From positions 1-37,603 of IMG/VR virus record IMGVR_UViG_3300044977_000091: a DNA stretch of 37,603 nucleotides. One strand, 5' to 3'. The position numbers were made by a program, and so were the translations under genes. Shown one piece after another: positions 1 through 12,200 of the stretch. Source of the DNA: a virus. The number at the start of each line of letters is the position of its first letter. Position 1 is the first letter of the stretch. The notes below the pieces were generated by a model. The model had not been told where the DNA came from. It ran no database searches and saw only the letters and a program-made list of their open reading frames with translations.

Positions 1-2
1 GG

Positions 3-239
3 CTAATTACTGGGAAGATCCCGGGAAAATATCGTCTGGTCGTCGAGACAGCTCGCGTCGATGACAGCGGGAATTTTCACATCTCTGCTGAGGCAGCCGA
101 GAGAATATGGATCAGCACATGGGAATTCTTGATCGGCCAACTTTGTGACGATTTGGACCCAGAATGGGGTGACGTCAACATCGTGACAGATGAGACGCTA
201 GTGGCCTGGAATGCCGCCATCGCCAAGGAGAAGGTCTAA
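3..239 (+). CDS. 3' end of an unrecognised gene (partial, 78 codons visible)
   Basis: An open frame runs from base 3, with no stop, to TAA at 237-239. It has no in-frame ATG, so the true start lies left of the window. The visible part reads LITGKIPGKYRLVVETARV at its start and is acidic toward the end (CDDLDPEWGDVNIV). I do not recognise the family. The stop lies 9 bases before the ATG of the giant polyvalent gene, and the bases just after this stop supply that gene's ribosome-binding site, so the two are probably co-transcribed. The G+C content is lower than in the following gene. A virion or accessory function is possible from position only. Confidence 0.6.
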   Translation, partial: LITGKIPGKYRLVVETARVDDSGNFHISAEAAERIWISTWEFLIGQLCDDLDPEWGDVNIVTDETLVAWNAAIAKEKV

Positions 240-248
240 GGGGTTCTG

Positions 249-3200
249 ATGGCAGCGGACGGCAACGCCCCGGACTGGCGCCAACTACCGGTCTTCGATA
301 GTGCCGGCGAGCAGTACCAGATCGACCCCGACTTGCTCCGTGCCCACACGATGGTGGAGAGCGGCGGCGACCCCACGGCATTCAACCAGGAAACCCAGGC
401 TGCTGGCCCTGCGCAGCTATTGCCCGCGACGGCGAAGCGGCTGGGCGTCAAGGACCCGACGGACTGGAACCAGGCCATCCCGGCGATGGCCAGGACGCTG
501 CGGGAAAACTACGACCAGCTCGGCAATCCTGCCCTCGCCTCGATGGCGTATTTCGGATCGCCGGATCAGGACAAGTGGGGACCCAAGACCCAAGGCTATC
601 TGAAGAAGGTCAGCGCCGCCTACGGCGACTTCGGCGACCAGAACCCGTTTGAGTACAAGCCGAAGAAGCAACAGCAGCCGTTGTCGTTCGATGACCTCCT
701 GGGTGGCGGCAAGGCCGCGCAGCGGCAGCTTTCGTTCGACGACCTCCTGGGCTCCCCAGAGGAGAGCGGCGCGACCTGGGCCAAGGGCGCGAAGAACATG
801 GAGCAGATGCTCGGGATCTCGCCGAAGGTCGACGAACTCCTGGGCTTGGGTGGCCGCGAGGCCGCGCAGTCGGCGGTATCGGGCACGGGATCGACCGCCA
901 AGGGCTTGGCCGAGATGAACAAGTCCCGCGAGATGCTGCGGCCATATTGGGACCTCTACCAGAGGTTCGACCAGATGTCGCCCGAGGAGCAGCGCAAGGC
1001 CGAGATCCAGATCGACCGCGACGCCATGACGAAGAAGATCCCGGAGGGTATCGGGATCTACCTGACGGCCCAATTGCAAGAGGCCAAGGAAGGCCGGAAA
1101 GTCGCGACCTTCGATGAATTCGCCGGCGCGCCGCCGAGCGAGACCGGTCTCTACAAAGCCGGCGAGGCCGCGAGCAAGTTCGGGCAGCAGCAATTCCCGG
1201 TGACCGAGCAGGAGCGCAAGGAGCACCCGATCGTCTCCGGCATCGGCCAGACCGTCGGCGGCACGATCCCGGCAATCGCCGCGACTGCGGCCGGTAGCCT
1301 CGTCGGTCAGCCGGAGCTCGGTCTCGCGGCTGGAGCGGGACAGATGGGCGCCATGATGGCGAGCGAGCAGGCCGAGCGCGCACGCCAGCAGCGTCCCTAT
1401 GGCCCGCTGACGCCCGAGGAACAGGCGGAGGCGGAGAAGCGCGAGACAGGCGCGGCACAGTCCGGTTTCGTCGGCGGGGCCGCCATGGGTGCGCTGCCGC
1501 TGGGCGCCATCCTGCGCCCGGTCGAGCGCACGGCGCCCGGCTTAATGCCGTGGGCGGCCGCAAAGCTCCAGCAGGCGGCGCAGGGCGGCATCACGTTTGC
1601 CGGGATCGGCGAAGCGCAGACGTGGCTTGGCGAGCAGATCGCGCGTCAATACGGCGACGACAAGGCCGGCTACAGCTTCGACCTCAATCGCGTGGTCTCG
1701 GGCCTGATCGGCGGCGGCCTGCTGGCCGCAGCGCATCCGGCTGGCGCGCCGCCTGAGCGCGAGGCCGAGGCGGCACCGGCGACCGCGGGCGCTGGAGAAA
1801 CGCGGCAGGCGCCACCTCCATCGCCGCCGCAGGGTGGCGTTCCGTCGCTGCCGGCACCGCGCAGCGCGATGCCAGAGGCGCGCACGGTCGAGGACCTGGT
1901 GCGCGATGTTCAGGCACCCCCGCCGGACGCCGGTACGCGTGCCAAGCCGGTCAAGGTCGAGACAGCCGATGATCTCGGCACGGCCGAGCGCCACGTCGAC
2001 CCACAGCCGACAGAGGCGCAGATCGAGGCCGGCAACTATCAGAAAGGCCACGTCCGTTTCCAGGGCCTCGACGGCACGATCGAGAGCGCCGCCGGCGATG
2101 TCCGGCGCGGCACCGGCCCGGACGGCAAGCCCTGGGAAGTCCAGATGCCGGTCGCCTACGGCTATTTGAAAGGCACCCGTGGCCGCGACGGCGATCAGGT
2201 CGACGCCTTCTTCGGCAATCACCCGGATGCCAAGACGGCGTTCGTGGTCGACCAGATCAAGCTGCCGGGCGGGAAGTTCGACGAGCACAAGCTCTTGCTC
2301 GGCTTCCCCAGCGAGGCCGCGGCCGTGGACGCCTACCAGCGCTCGTTCAGCGATGGCAAGGGGCAGGACCGCATCGGCGCCGTCACGGCGATGACGCCGC
2401 CGGAGCTCAAGGACTGGCTGGGCAAGCCCGGCGCGCGCATGCGGCCGGCCGGAAAGATCGAGCCCCGTGTGGCGCCGCCGCCGACCGATGCCGCGAGCCC
2501 GCAGGCTGTAATTCGCGACATCGACGCGGGCCATGTGACGCCGAACCCTGACGCCATCGCGGCACGGTGGGGCATCGAGCCCATCCAGGCTGCGCGGCTC
2601 ATGCACGACGTCTACCAGCGGCCGGATTCGCCGATCCAGCCCGCGTCGGCGCCGAGCGAGGATCCGGCGACGTGGACGTGGCGCCGAGTGTCGGACGACC
2701 GCCGAGAGGCCCGGGTCCGGGACGTCGCCGACTATGCCCACACGGAGTTCGGCATCGGCCGTGAGCAGCACCCGGACGACGTCGCGTTCATCGATGCAAC
2801 GATGGCGGCGCAGCAGCAGGCCATCATGCAGCGGCTGCAGCCGATCAAGGACAGGGCGTCGAAGCACGGGCTGACGCTCACGGACGACGAAGCCAGCGAT
2901 GTCGAGCTCGCGATCGAGCACGGGCACGATCCCGACGAGGCGATCCATGACGCCGCCGAGCGCGGCGGGATCAGGACCGAGCAGGACCTCGCGGGCGAGG
3001 CCCAGAAGGGAGAGGGGATTCCGGATGAGTGGAAAACGCCGCTCGAGCCAGTCGCCGAACTGGCGCCTCCAACTGTCGACGAGCCTCCAAGGCCGCGCGC
3101 GGCACCAGCCGGGCCTGAGCCCGGAGCAGAGGAAAGAGGCGTTGCGCGCGGCGCAGAACCTACGGGCGGTCCACAAGAGGCGCGCACCCAAGAAGTAGCC

Positions 3201-6200
3201 CACACTGGCGAGCAGGAGCGCCGCGTCGCCGAGCTCGAGGCCGAGCGGGCGGCGGAAGCCCGGGGTGAGAAGGTCGCGGGCGCGCCGGCGCGCAGCTTCG
3301 AGCAGATCGCAAAGCACCCGGTAGGCTTCGATGATCTTCTGCCCAAGACGGAGGAGAAGCCGGCCGGCTACGGCGCCGGGAACAAGTTCTTCACCCAAGA
3401 CGCGGCGGCTAAGGCACGGGAGCGGCTCCGCGCCAAGATGGGGCGGCTCTCGGCCGGGTTCGACCCCGAGATGATGCTCGATGGCCTGACGCTGGCCGGG
3501 TATCACATCGAGGCCGGGGCGCGGAAGTTCTCGGATTACTCGAAGGCGATGCTCGGCGACCTGGGCGAGTCGATCAAGCCGTACCTGAAGCACCTCTACC
3601 AGTCCGTCCGGGGCTATCCCGGTTTCGACGCCCACGGGATGGACGAAGACGCCGCGATCGACCGGCACCTCAATGGCGAGCCGCAGCGCACGCCGCGGAT
3701 GCTCGACGACAACGGCAACCCGGTTTTCACCAAGGGCGAGCGGGTCGTGATCCCGGAGGGTGGCGGCCATCTGGTCGGCCGTCATGGCGAGGTGACGGCA
3801 GCCCACGCCATGACGATGGCGCCGATGTTTGGCCACGGCGAGCGCCAGACATCCTTTCACTACGAGGTCAAGACCGACGAGGGCGCACTATCGCATTCCT
3901 CTAAGCTCGAGCCCGAGACCGCGCGACCGCCACGCGTGGTTCCAGACCCCATGGTCGACGGCGTTGCGGTTCATCCGCGTGACCTTGAGAGCCGCATCGG
4001 GTATGCGGTCAAGGATGCCAAGAACCTTACCGAGCGCGCCGGGCGCGCCCGCAAGGGCGAGATGAAGCAGGCGCTTATGGACGGCGCCGCGAATGAAACC
4101 AGGAACGCGCAGAAACTGCGCGCAGTCATTGAGAACTGGCGCCGGCAGTATCCCGAGGAGTCCGCGCGGCTGTTCCCGGTGGCAAAGAGCGGAGCGACGG
4201 TCGCGCCGGAACCGCCGAAACCCGCTCCGCCCGAGGTTCCGCGGCCGCCCCAGGCGCGCGCCGAGGTCCGGCAAAACGCGGAGAAAGGCGGCGTCGAGAT
4301 CAAATTCTCGGCGCGGCCCGATGAGGCGACGATCGGGCGCCTGAAGGCCGCGGGGTTCCGGTGGTCGAGCCCGCAGAAGCTCTGGTACGCGAAGCAGACC
4401 TCGGATCGGCTGGCGCTGGCGAACGAGTTCGCGGGCGCCGAGCCAGTACAGCGAGATTTACCCAAGCCGGCCCAAGCGTCCCGTCCTCTTGCGCATCTCA
4501 CCGACGATGAACTGGCCGAGATGGCACGGCGTCACGGCGTGGATGTTTCCGGTCTTCCTCCTTCGGAGGCTACGCCAGCGGGCGCGGTGCCATTCCGCCG
4601 AAAAGGGACGGAGGACAGGGTCACAGAGGCGATGGCACGCACGCCGACGGCTCATATCGAGCAGCAGGCGGCGCAGCAGGGCGGCCGGGCCGAGATCGAC
4701 CATGCCGAGGGCCAGAGCGCCGCGGCGCCGGTCACGACCGCGGCCTCGCCGTTCCCGGACGCGGTCCCGGAGGACCAGCGCTGGAAGCCCGGCGACCGCG
4801 TCATGCTGAAATATCCCTCTGGGCTCCTCGGACCAGCCCGCGCGCGCGAGGTCGTGAGCGTTAGCCCGGACGGCAGGCAGATTACCCTCGACGGCGGCCT
4901 GCTCGAGCCGCACGAGGGTCTCGAGCGCGCCCCCGAGGGGCCGAAGTCAGAAGCGGAGACGAGAGATGAACTTCATGGGAACCTACCTCCAGGCGATGCG
5001 GCAGCAGGCACCGGGGATGTTCAACGAGCTGGCGCGCGCGGGCAAGCTGGAGACGTTCGCGCACCAGAAGAGCGTCGAGGCACACCGGCTCCTGAACGAG
5101 CTACTGGCGCCGGAGCCGAAGGGCGTGGACGGCCTGCCGAAGGATCCGCAGGCACTGAGGCTCGCGGAAGAGAGGGTGATGGGCGAAATGCTGGACTTCC
5201 CGGTGCCGGAGCGGGACCAGCATCCGGAGCCGCCCGACGACTTGCCGCAGCCAAAGTCACAGGCAAAAACCTCTCCCTTGCAGCTGGTGAGGTAGAGGAG
5301 GGCCGCGGCCCCAGCCAGAAGGCCAAGGACAATGTCGCGGCGATCGAGCTCGCGAAGCGGATCCTGGCCGAGGACCGGCCGGCGACGCGCGAGGAGCAGA
5401 CGGCGCTGGCCAAGTATGTGGGTTGGGGTGGGCTCTCGGGCGCGTTCCCGGACAGCAACGCCCGGTTCCGCCCGGGGCTCGAGGAGGTCGGGAAGCGGCT
5501 CAAGACGCTGCTGACGCCCCAGGAATACGAGACCGCGCGCAAGTCGACCCAATACGCGCACTACACTTCCGAGCCCGTGATCCGCGCCATGTGGGACGCG
5601 GTCCGAGCGATGGGGTTCGACGGCGGCAACGTCTTCGAGCCCGGGATGGGTGTCGGGCACTTCATCGGCATGATGCCGCCCGACCTCGCGCTGCGGACGC
5701 GCTACGAAGGCCTCGAGCTCGATCACCAGACCGCCCGGCTGGCGAAGCTGATCTATCCCGAGTCTGGCGTGCGCCAAGCCGACTACACCCGGACGCCGAT
5801 GCCCGAGAACGCGTTCGATCTCGTGATCGGGAATCCGCCGTTCTCAGATGCCGTGGTGCACGCTGATCCGAAGTACACGGCGCGGAACTTCATGCTGCAC
5901 GACTACTTCTTTGCGAAGTCGCTCGACAGCGTCCGGCCCGGCGGCCTCATGGCCTTCATCACCAGCGCCGGCACGATGAACAAGATCGACCCCGCGGCAC
6001 GGCGCTACCTTAGCGAGCGCGCCGACCTAGTCGGCGGCGTCCGGTTGCCGAACAACGCCTTCCGGCAGAACGCCGGCACCGATGTCACGACCGACATCCT
6101 GTTCTTCAAGAAACGGCCTGAGCCCGTCAGCTTCGAGGGCCCGGGTGCCGAGAAGGTCCCGGACTGGACCGAGACGACGCCGCGGTCACTGCCTGGCCGC

Positions 6201-9200
6201 CAGGGCACGCCGATCGCCGGCAACGTCAGCCGCTATTTCTCCGAACACCCCGAGCAGGTCATCGGCCGCGAGACCTTCGCCGACACCCTGTATGGCCAAG
6301 AGGGCCGCTATGCCGTGCAGCCGATCGAAGGCCAGGCGTTGGCGCCAGCACTGGCCGAGGCCCTGGGGCGCTTGCCCCGGGATGTCATGGAGAAGCCGCT
6401 CACGGGCGAGGAGCGCGCGGTGCGCGACCTCGAGGCGCCGGAGCGTAAGGACGGCAGCTACTACCTCCGGAATGGCGATCTCTGGCAGTACCGCCAAGGC
6501 GCGGGCCAAGCCGTCGCCCGGCGCGGCTCCGGTGTCGCGGGTCTGACGGCCGCCGATCACGAGCGCATCAAACGCCTGATCCCGATCCGTGACGCGCTGC
6601 GGGACGTCTTCCGCGGTGACCTGACGGGCGACGTCGAGACCTCGGCCCGCGCGCGCGAGGCGCTCAATCAGCGCTACGACGCCTTCGTGCAGAAGCACGG
6701 GCCTTTGAACAAGGCCGAGTTCCGCCGGCAGCGCCCGAGCATCATCGCCCAGGAGAACGCGCGGCAGGAAGCCCGGGAGGAAGCCAGGGCCGCGGACCTG
6801 CCGTGGCGCGAGGGCGAGTTCAATTCCGACGCGCTCGAGCGCGGGGGTGCGAAGATCCAGGAGATCGCCCGCGCCCGCGCGGATCAGCGCCAGGATGCCG
6901 AGGCCAAGGGCCGCGAGTTCGACGAGGGCAGCTTCGAGCCCGACGAGATGCCCGATGTCGTGATCGAGAAGCGGCCGAACATCGACGCCTTCATGGACGA
7001 TCCCGAGTCCTACCGGCTGCGCGCGATCGAGCACTACGACGATGGCTCTGGCGAGAGCCGGAAGAAGCGCATCTTCTTCGAGAACATCATCTCGAAGGAG
7101 GAAGAGCCCCAGTTGGCCTCGGCCAACGACGGCGTGCTCTGGTCCTTGAACAAGCACGGGCGCCTCGACCTCGACGCCATCGCGGCCCAGATGGGCAAGA
7201 GCCGCGACGAAGTCGTCGAGGAGCTGGGCGACAAGGTGTTCCGCGTCCCGGGCACCGAGGACGCCTACCAGACCGCCGACGAGTATCTGTCGGGCGACGT
7301 CATGGACAAGCTCGCGGAGGCGAAGGCGATCGCGGGGGTTGACCCGACCTATCAGCGGAACGTCGACGCGCTGCAGCGGGCGCAGCCGAAGCCCTTGGCG
7401 CCGTCCGAGATCACCATGACGCTCGGGATGCCCTGGATCCCGCCCGACACCATCCGGGCCTTCGCGCGCGACCACGCGCGGATCGGCGATGTCGAGCCGA
7501 GCCACAACAAGATCATCGGCGGATGGGTCGCGGAGGGGAAGACGCAAGGCGCCGCCTTCAACCAGTGGGGCACGCCGGAGCTATCGGCCTTCGAGGTCCT
7601 GCGCGCGGCGCTGAACCGTGCGGCACCGCGCATCTACAAGGAGATCCGGACCCCGGAAGGCAAGGTACGGGAATTCGACCCCGTCGCGACCCAGGGGGCG
7701 CGGGACAAGATCGACCAGATGAAGCAGGCGTTCCGGGACTACGTCGAGCAGACGCCGGAACTCAAGGACCGCTTGGCCCAGATCTACAACGACAAGTTCA
7801 ACCGCACGGTCCTGCGGCCGTTCGACGGCTCCTATCTAACCACGCCGGGAGTTTCGTCCGAGTGGAAATGGCGACCGCACCAGCAGCGTGCGATTGCGCG
7901 TATAGTGCAAACTGGAAATACATACGTAGCACATGAAGTTGGTGCTGGTAAGACATCCGTATATATTGGCGCAGGAATGGAGATGCGAAGACTTGGCCTA
8001 ATAAAAAAGCCAGGCTTTATTGTGCCAAACCACATGCTCGCTCAGTTCGCCAAGGAATTCTACGAGCAGTATCCGCTGGCCAAGGTCATGGTCGCGGACG
8101 AGCGCGGGTTCCACACCTCGACGCGCAAGCAGTTCATGGCAAACGTGGCGCAGAACGACATCGATGGCGTAGTCATGACCCACAGCGCCTTCGGCATGAT
8201 CCCGATCAGTGACGAATTCCAGGAGCACCTGATCCGGGAGCAGCTTGAGCAGGTCGCGCAGGCCATGGGCGCGCTCAACGAGAAAGACGACCGCATCACG
8301 GTCAAGCGGCTGGAGAAGCAGAAGGAGAGGCTCGAACAGCGCCTGCAGGGCGCATTCAAGGGCAAGAAGGACCAGACCAACACCTTCGAGGAGATGGGTG
8401 TCGATCACCTGTTCATCGACGAAGCCCACATGATGCGAAAACTCGAATTCGCCACGCGGCAGAGCCGCCTCAAGGGCATCACGCCCGACGGTTCGAACAT
8501 GGCCTGGGATCTGTACTCGAAGATCCAATACTTGGAGAGCCGTCGTCCTGGGCGCTCCGCTGTGCTTGGATCCGGCACGCCAGTTACGAACACCATGGGT
8601 GAGCTCTATACGATCTCGCGCTATCTGCAGCGGCCGGAGTTGGAGCGGCGCGGCCTCGGGCACTTCGACAGCTGGGCGAACACCTTCGGCGACCTCAAGA
8701 CCGCGATGGAACAGACGGCCGAGGGCGCCTATCAGCACGTCACCCGGTTCGCGAAATTCGTCAACATCCCTGAGCTCTACAAGATGGTCGGGCAGATCAT
8801 GGACGTGGTCACGGGCCATGACCTCGATCAGTACGTGGTGCGGCCGCGGCTCAAGGGTGGCGAGCGCTCGTTCCACCTGGCGCCGAAGACGCCGGAGCTT
8901 GAGGCCTATCAGGGCGAACTCGCGTCCAGGGTAGCGGCCATCAAGGCCAGGAAGGGGCCGCCGCAGAAAGGCGACGACATCCTGCTTGCGGTGATCGGCG
9001 ACGGCCGCCATGCCGCGATCGACATGCGCTATGTCGATCCGCAGCTGCCGAGCAGTCCGGACTCGAAGCTCAACCAGATGATCGACAACGTGCACCGCAC
9101 ATGGGCCGAGACGCACGACGTCCAGTTCTACGATCCCGCGAGCAACTATCAGAAGCCGGCGTTCCGCGGGCCGGCGACCCAGATGGTGTTCATGAATTTC

Positions 9201-12200
9201 GGCACTGGCGACAGCGAGCGGCGCCTCTTCTCCGGCTACGACTGGGTAAAGCGCGAGCTCGTGCGCCGCGGCGTGCCGAAGGACCAGATCGCCTTCATCA
9301 AGGACTACAAGTCGCACGTCGCCAAGCAGAAGCTGTTCAACGACATGAACGAGGGCCGGGTCCGGATCCTGGTCGGCTCGGTGCAGAAGATGGGCACGGG
9401 CGTCAACGCCCAGCGGCGCCTCTACGCGATCCACAACGAGGATCCGCTCTGGTATCCGGCCGACGACACCCAGCGGAACGGTCGCGGCCTGCGGCAGGGC
9501 AATTTCAATCCCGAGATCGAGATCCACGACTACTCGACCAAGGGCACCTACGACTCGACGATGTGGCAGCTGATGGGGAACAAGGGCCGCTTCATCGAGC
9601 AGTTCTTCCGCGGCGACCCGAACCTGCGCGACATCGAGGACTTGGGCGAGGCCAGCCAGTATGAGCAGGCGTCGGCGATCTCGACCGCGGACGAGCGCAT
9701 CATCCACCTGACGGAGATGAAGCACCAGCTCGACCGCCTGGAGTTGCGGAAGCAAGGCCACGACCGCGAGCAGTATCAGGCGAAGCACGACCTCGAATAT
9801 GCGCGCCGGGAAGCGGTCGGATACGACCAGTTTGCCAAGGCGATCGAGGGCGACATTGCCAAGCGGCGGTCCACGGCCGGCGACGAGTTCACGATGCAGG
9901 TCGGCGACAGCACCTTTGACAAGCGGAAGGCCGCTGCGGCGGCGCTCGACGCCGAAGTCATGAGGGCGGCGTCCCGGCTCGAGGGCTATGGCGACACAAC
10001 GACGCTCGGCGCCCTCGGCGGCTTCCCGATCGTGCTGGAGAAGCGCGCGGGCTGGCGGCCGAACGAGAAGGTCATCTATTCTCTGAACCTGGAGCGCAGC
10101 GACGGCTCGTTGATGCCGATGGAAAGCGGCGGCGCCGGTGCCATGGGTGCGATCCAGTCGGGTGAATCGCGGCTGCGGAACCTCGAAGGTGCGCTCGCGA
10201 ACGCGCGGCGTCAGGGCGACGACTATCGCCGGCAGGCCAAGAGCCTCGAGGCCATGGTCGGCAAGAAGTTCGAGCACGGCGACGAGATCAAGGATCTTCG
10301 GCAGAAGGTCGACGACCTGGAGTTCGACATCAACCTGTCGACGAAGGCCAGGGAGATCGAAAGCGCGATTCCGAGCGATGTCCGCGCCGCCGGCAAGGCC
10401 AATGCCGAAGTACCCTTCGAGAAGGCGCTGGAGCACTATGTCGACGGCCTGGACACGAAGCTGATCCCAGGACTGCGCGATGCCAACACGCGGATCTTCG
10501 GTGCCCAGGCCAACACCCGCAGCCTCAACCATCTCTACGACATGGTCACGGGCCGCCGCAAAGCCCCAGAGGCGCCCACGGCGACCGAGGCCGCGCCTCC
10601 GCGTGTCAGCCTCGCGCAGCGCGGCTATGGCCTCGAGCCCTTGATCTCCAGCGCCGGCGTCGAGAAGGCGTCGCCCGAGGCATGGCGCGGCTTCATTCGC
10701 CAGAGCAAGGGCGTCTCGGCCGACGATGTCACGCGCTCGGGCGTCCACCAATGGCTCGACCGCCAGACGGGCCCCGTGACCAAGCAGGCGCTCCTGGATC
10801 ACATCCGCCAGGAGAACGTGGGCCGCCCCGTGACGGACCAGCAGCGCGATCAGGTGACGAAGGCGGTCAACGAAGTCCTGGACCGCATGGCGCCAGGCGC
10901 TAAGCGCATCCGCGAGCAGGGCTTGATCAGCGTCGACGGCCAGAAGGGCACGGCGCACTATCAGCGCGACGGCCTCGAGCACACGATCCGCTGGAGCCTC
11001 GCGAGCCCGGATGCCGTCGGGAGCGCGCGGCACGAGGCGATCCACTATCTGCGCCACTCCGGCCTGCTGACGGAGCCCGAGTGGGCGACGCTGGAGAAGG
11101 CGGCGGAGGACCAGGGCTGGATCGACCGGCATGGCGTCTCGAAGCAATACGGCGACGTGCCATATGAGACGCAACTCGAGGAAGCGGTCGCCAAGGAGTT
11201 CGCGAAGTGGCGCCGCGACCAGGGCCCGGAGCCGACGCGCATCCGGCAGGTCTTCGACAAGATCGGGCGGTTCCTGAACGCCGCCGGCGCGGCGGTGCGG
11301 CGCCTCCTGGGTCGGCAGGCGACGGCCGACGACATCTTCGGCTCGATCGAGCGCGGCGAGGTCGGGGCGCGGCCGCGGCAGGTCGAGCCCCAGGGTGCGC
11401 TGGCGCGGGATCAGCGAGAGATTCCCGGAACCGAGGCCGAGACGCCAGAGCAAGTCGCGGCACGACTCCGCCAGCGGCAGAAGGAGGAGGCTGAAGCTGC
11501 GATGCGCGGCCGGAAGGGGCCGAAGAAGCCGCAGGAGGACGTGGGCGAAACCCCGCTGTTCGGCGGACCGCGCCAGGGCGGACTGTTCGAGCTCGCGCCT
11601 GGCGACATGGAGCCGGCCGACCCGGAGGAGCCAGAGCCGACGACGATTGCCGGTCGGATCATGGCGAAGCTGCCGGGCCCGGTGCGGCTGGCCGAGGCCG
11701 CGAACTCGGCGCTGGACTATGCCCGCTCGCTGACGAAGGCATTCAGCCCCATGGCGATGCCGGCGGGCCGCTTCGAACCCACGGAGCGCGGCATCCACTA
11801 CGAGCAGTCGAAGTGGATCCAGGACGCGCGCGCGACGGCGTTCGACTTCGCCTCGAAGCAGCGCGCGAGCGCGCACGAGTGGGGCGCGATCGACCGGTGG
11901 ACGGAGCGGAATTTCAAGCCCCAGCAGCGCGAGCGCATGTACGACGCGCTCGACGAGATGAGCGTGGCGGCGCAGCAGGGCAAGCCCTTGGCCGGCATCG
12001 GTGTCGACCGCCTCACGCCGGAGGAGCGCGACGCCACGATGCGGCTCTACGAGAAGGTCAAGGCGCGGTTCGATCTCGCCCGCCAGGTCGGCGTCCACGA
12101 CATGGAGGGCCTGCCATGGTACGCGCCAAGGATGCTGGTCAACGTCGGAGAGCCTGACGCCAAGGTCGTGCGCGACATCCGGACACTGGCGCTCGCGGGA

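Noticed and set aside
2899-3024. N-terminal extension of nested ORF 1
   Set aside because: The ATG at 3025 has the strong ribosome-binding site; upstream residues are Ser/Arg/Pro-rich shadow sequence antiparallel to no motif.
1542-3860. 772-codon open frame on the minus strand
   Set aside because: Another antisense shadow of the giant gene with the same composition bias and no domain pattern.
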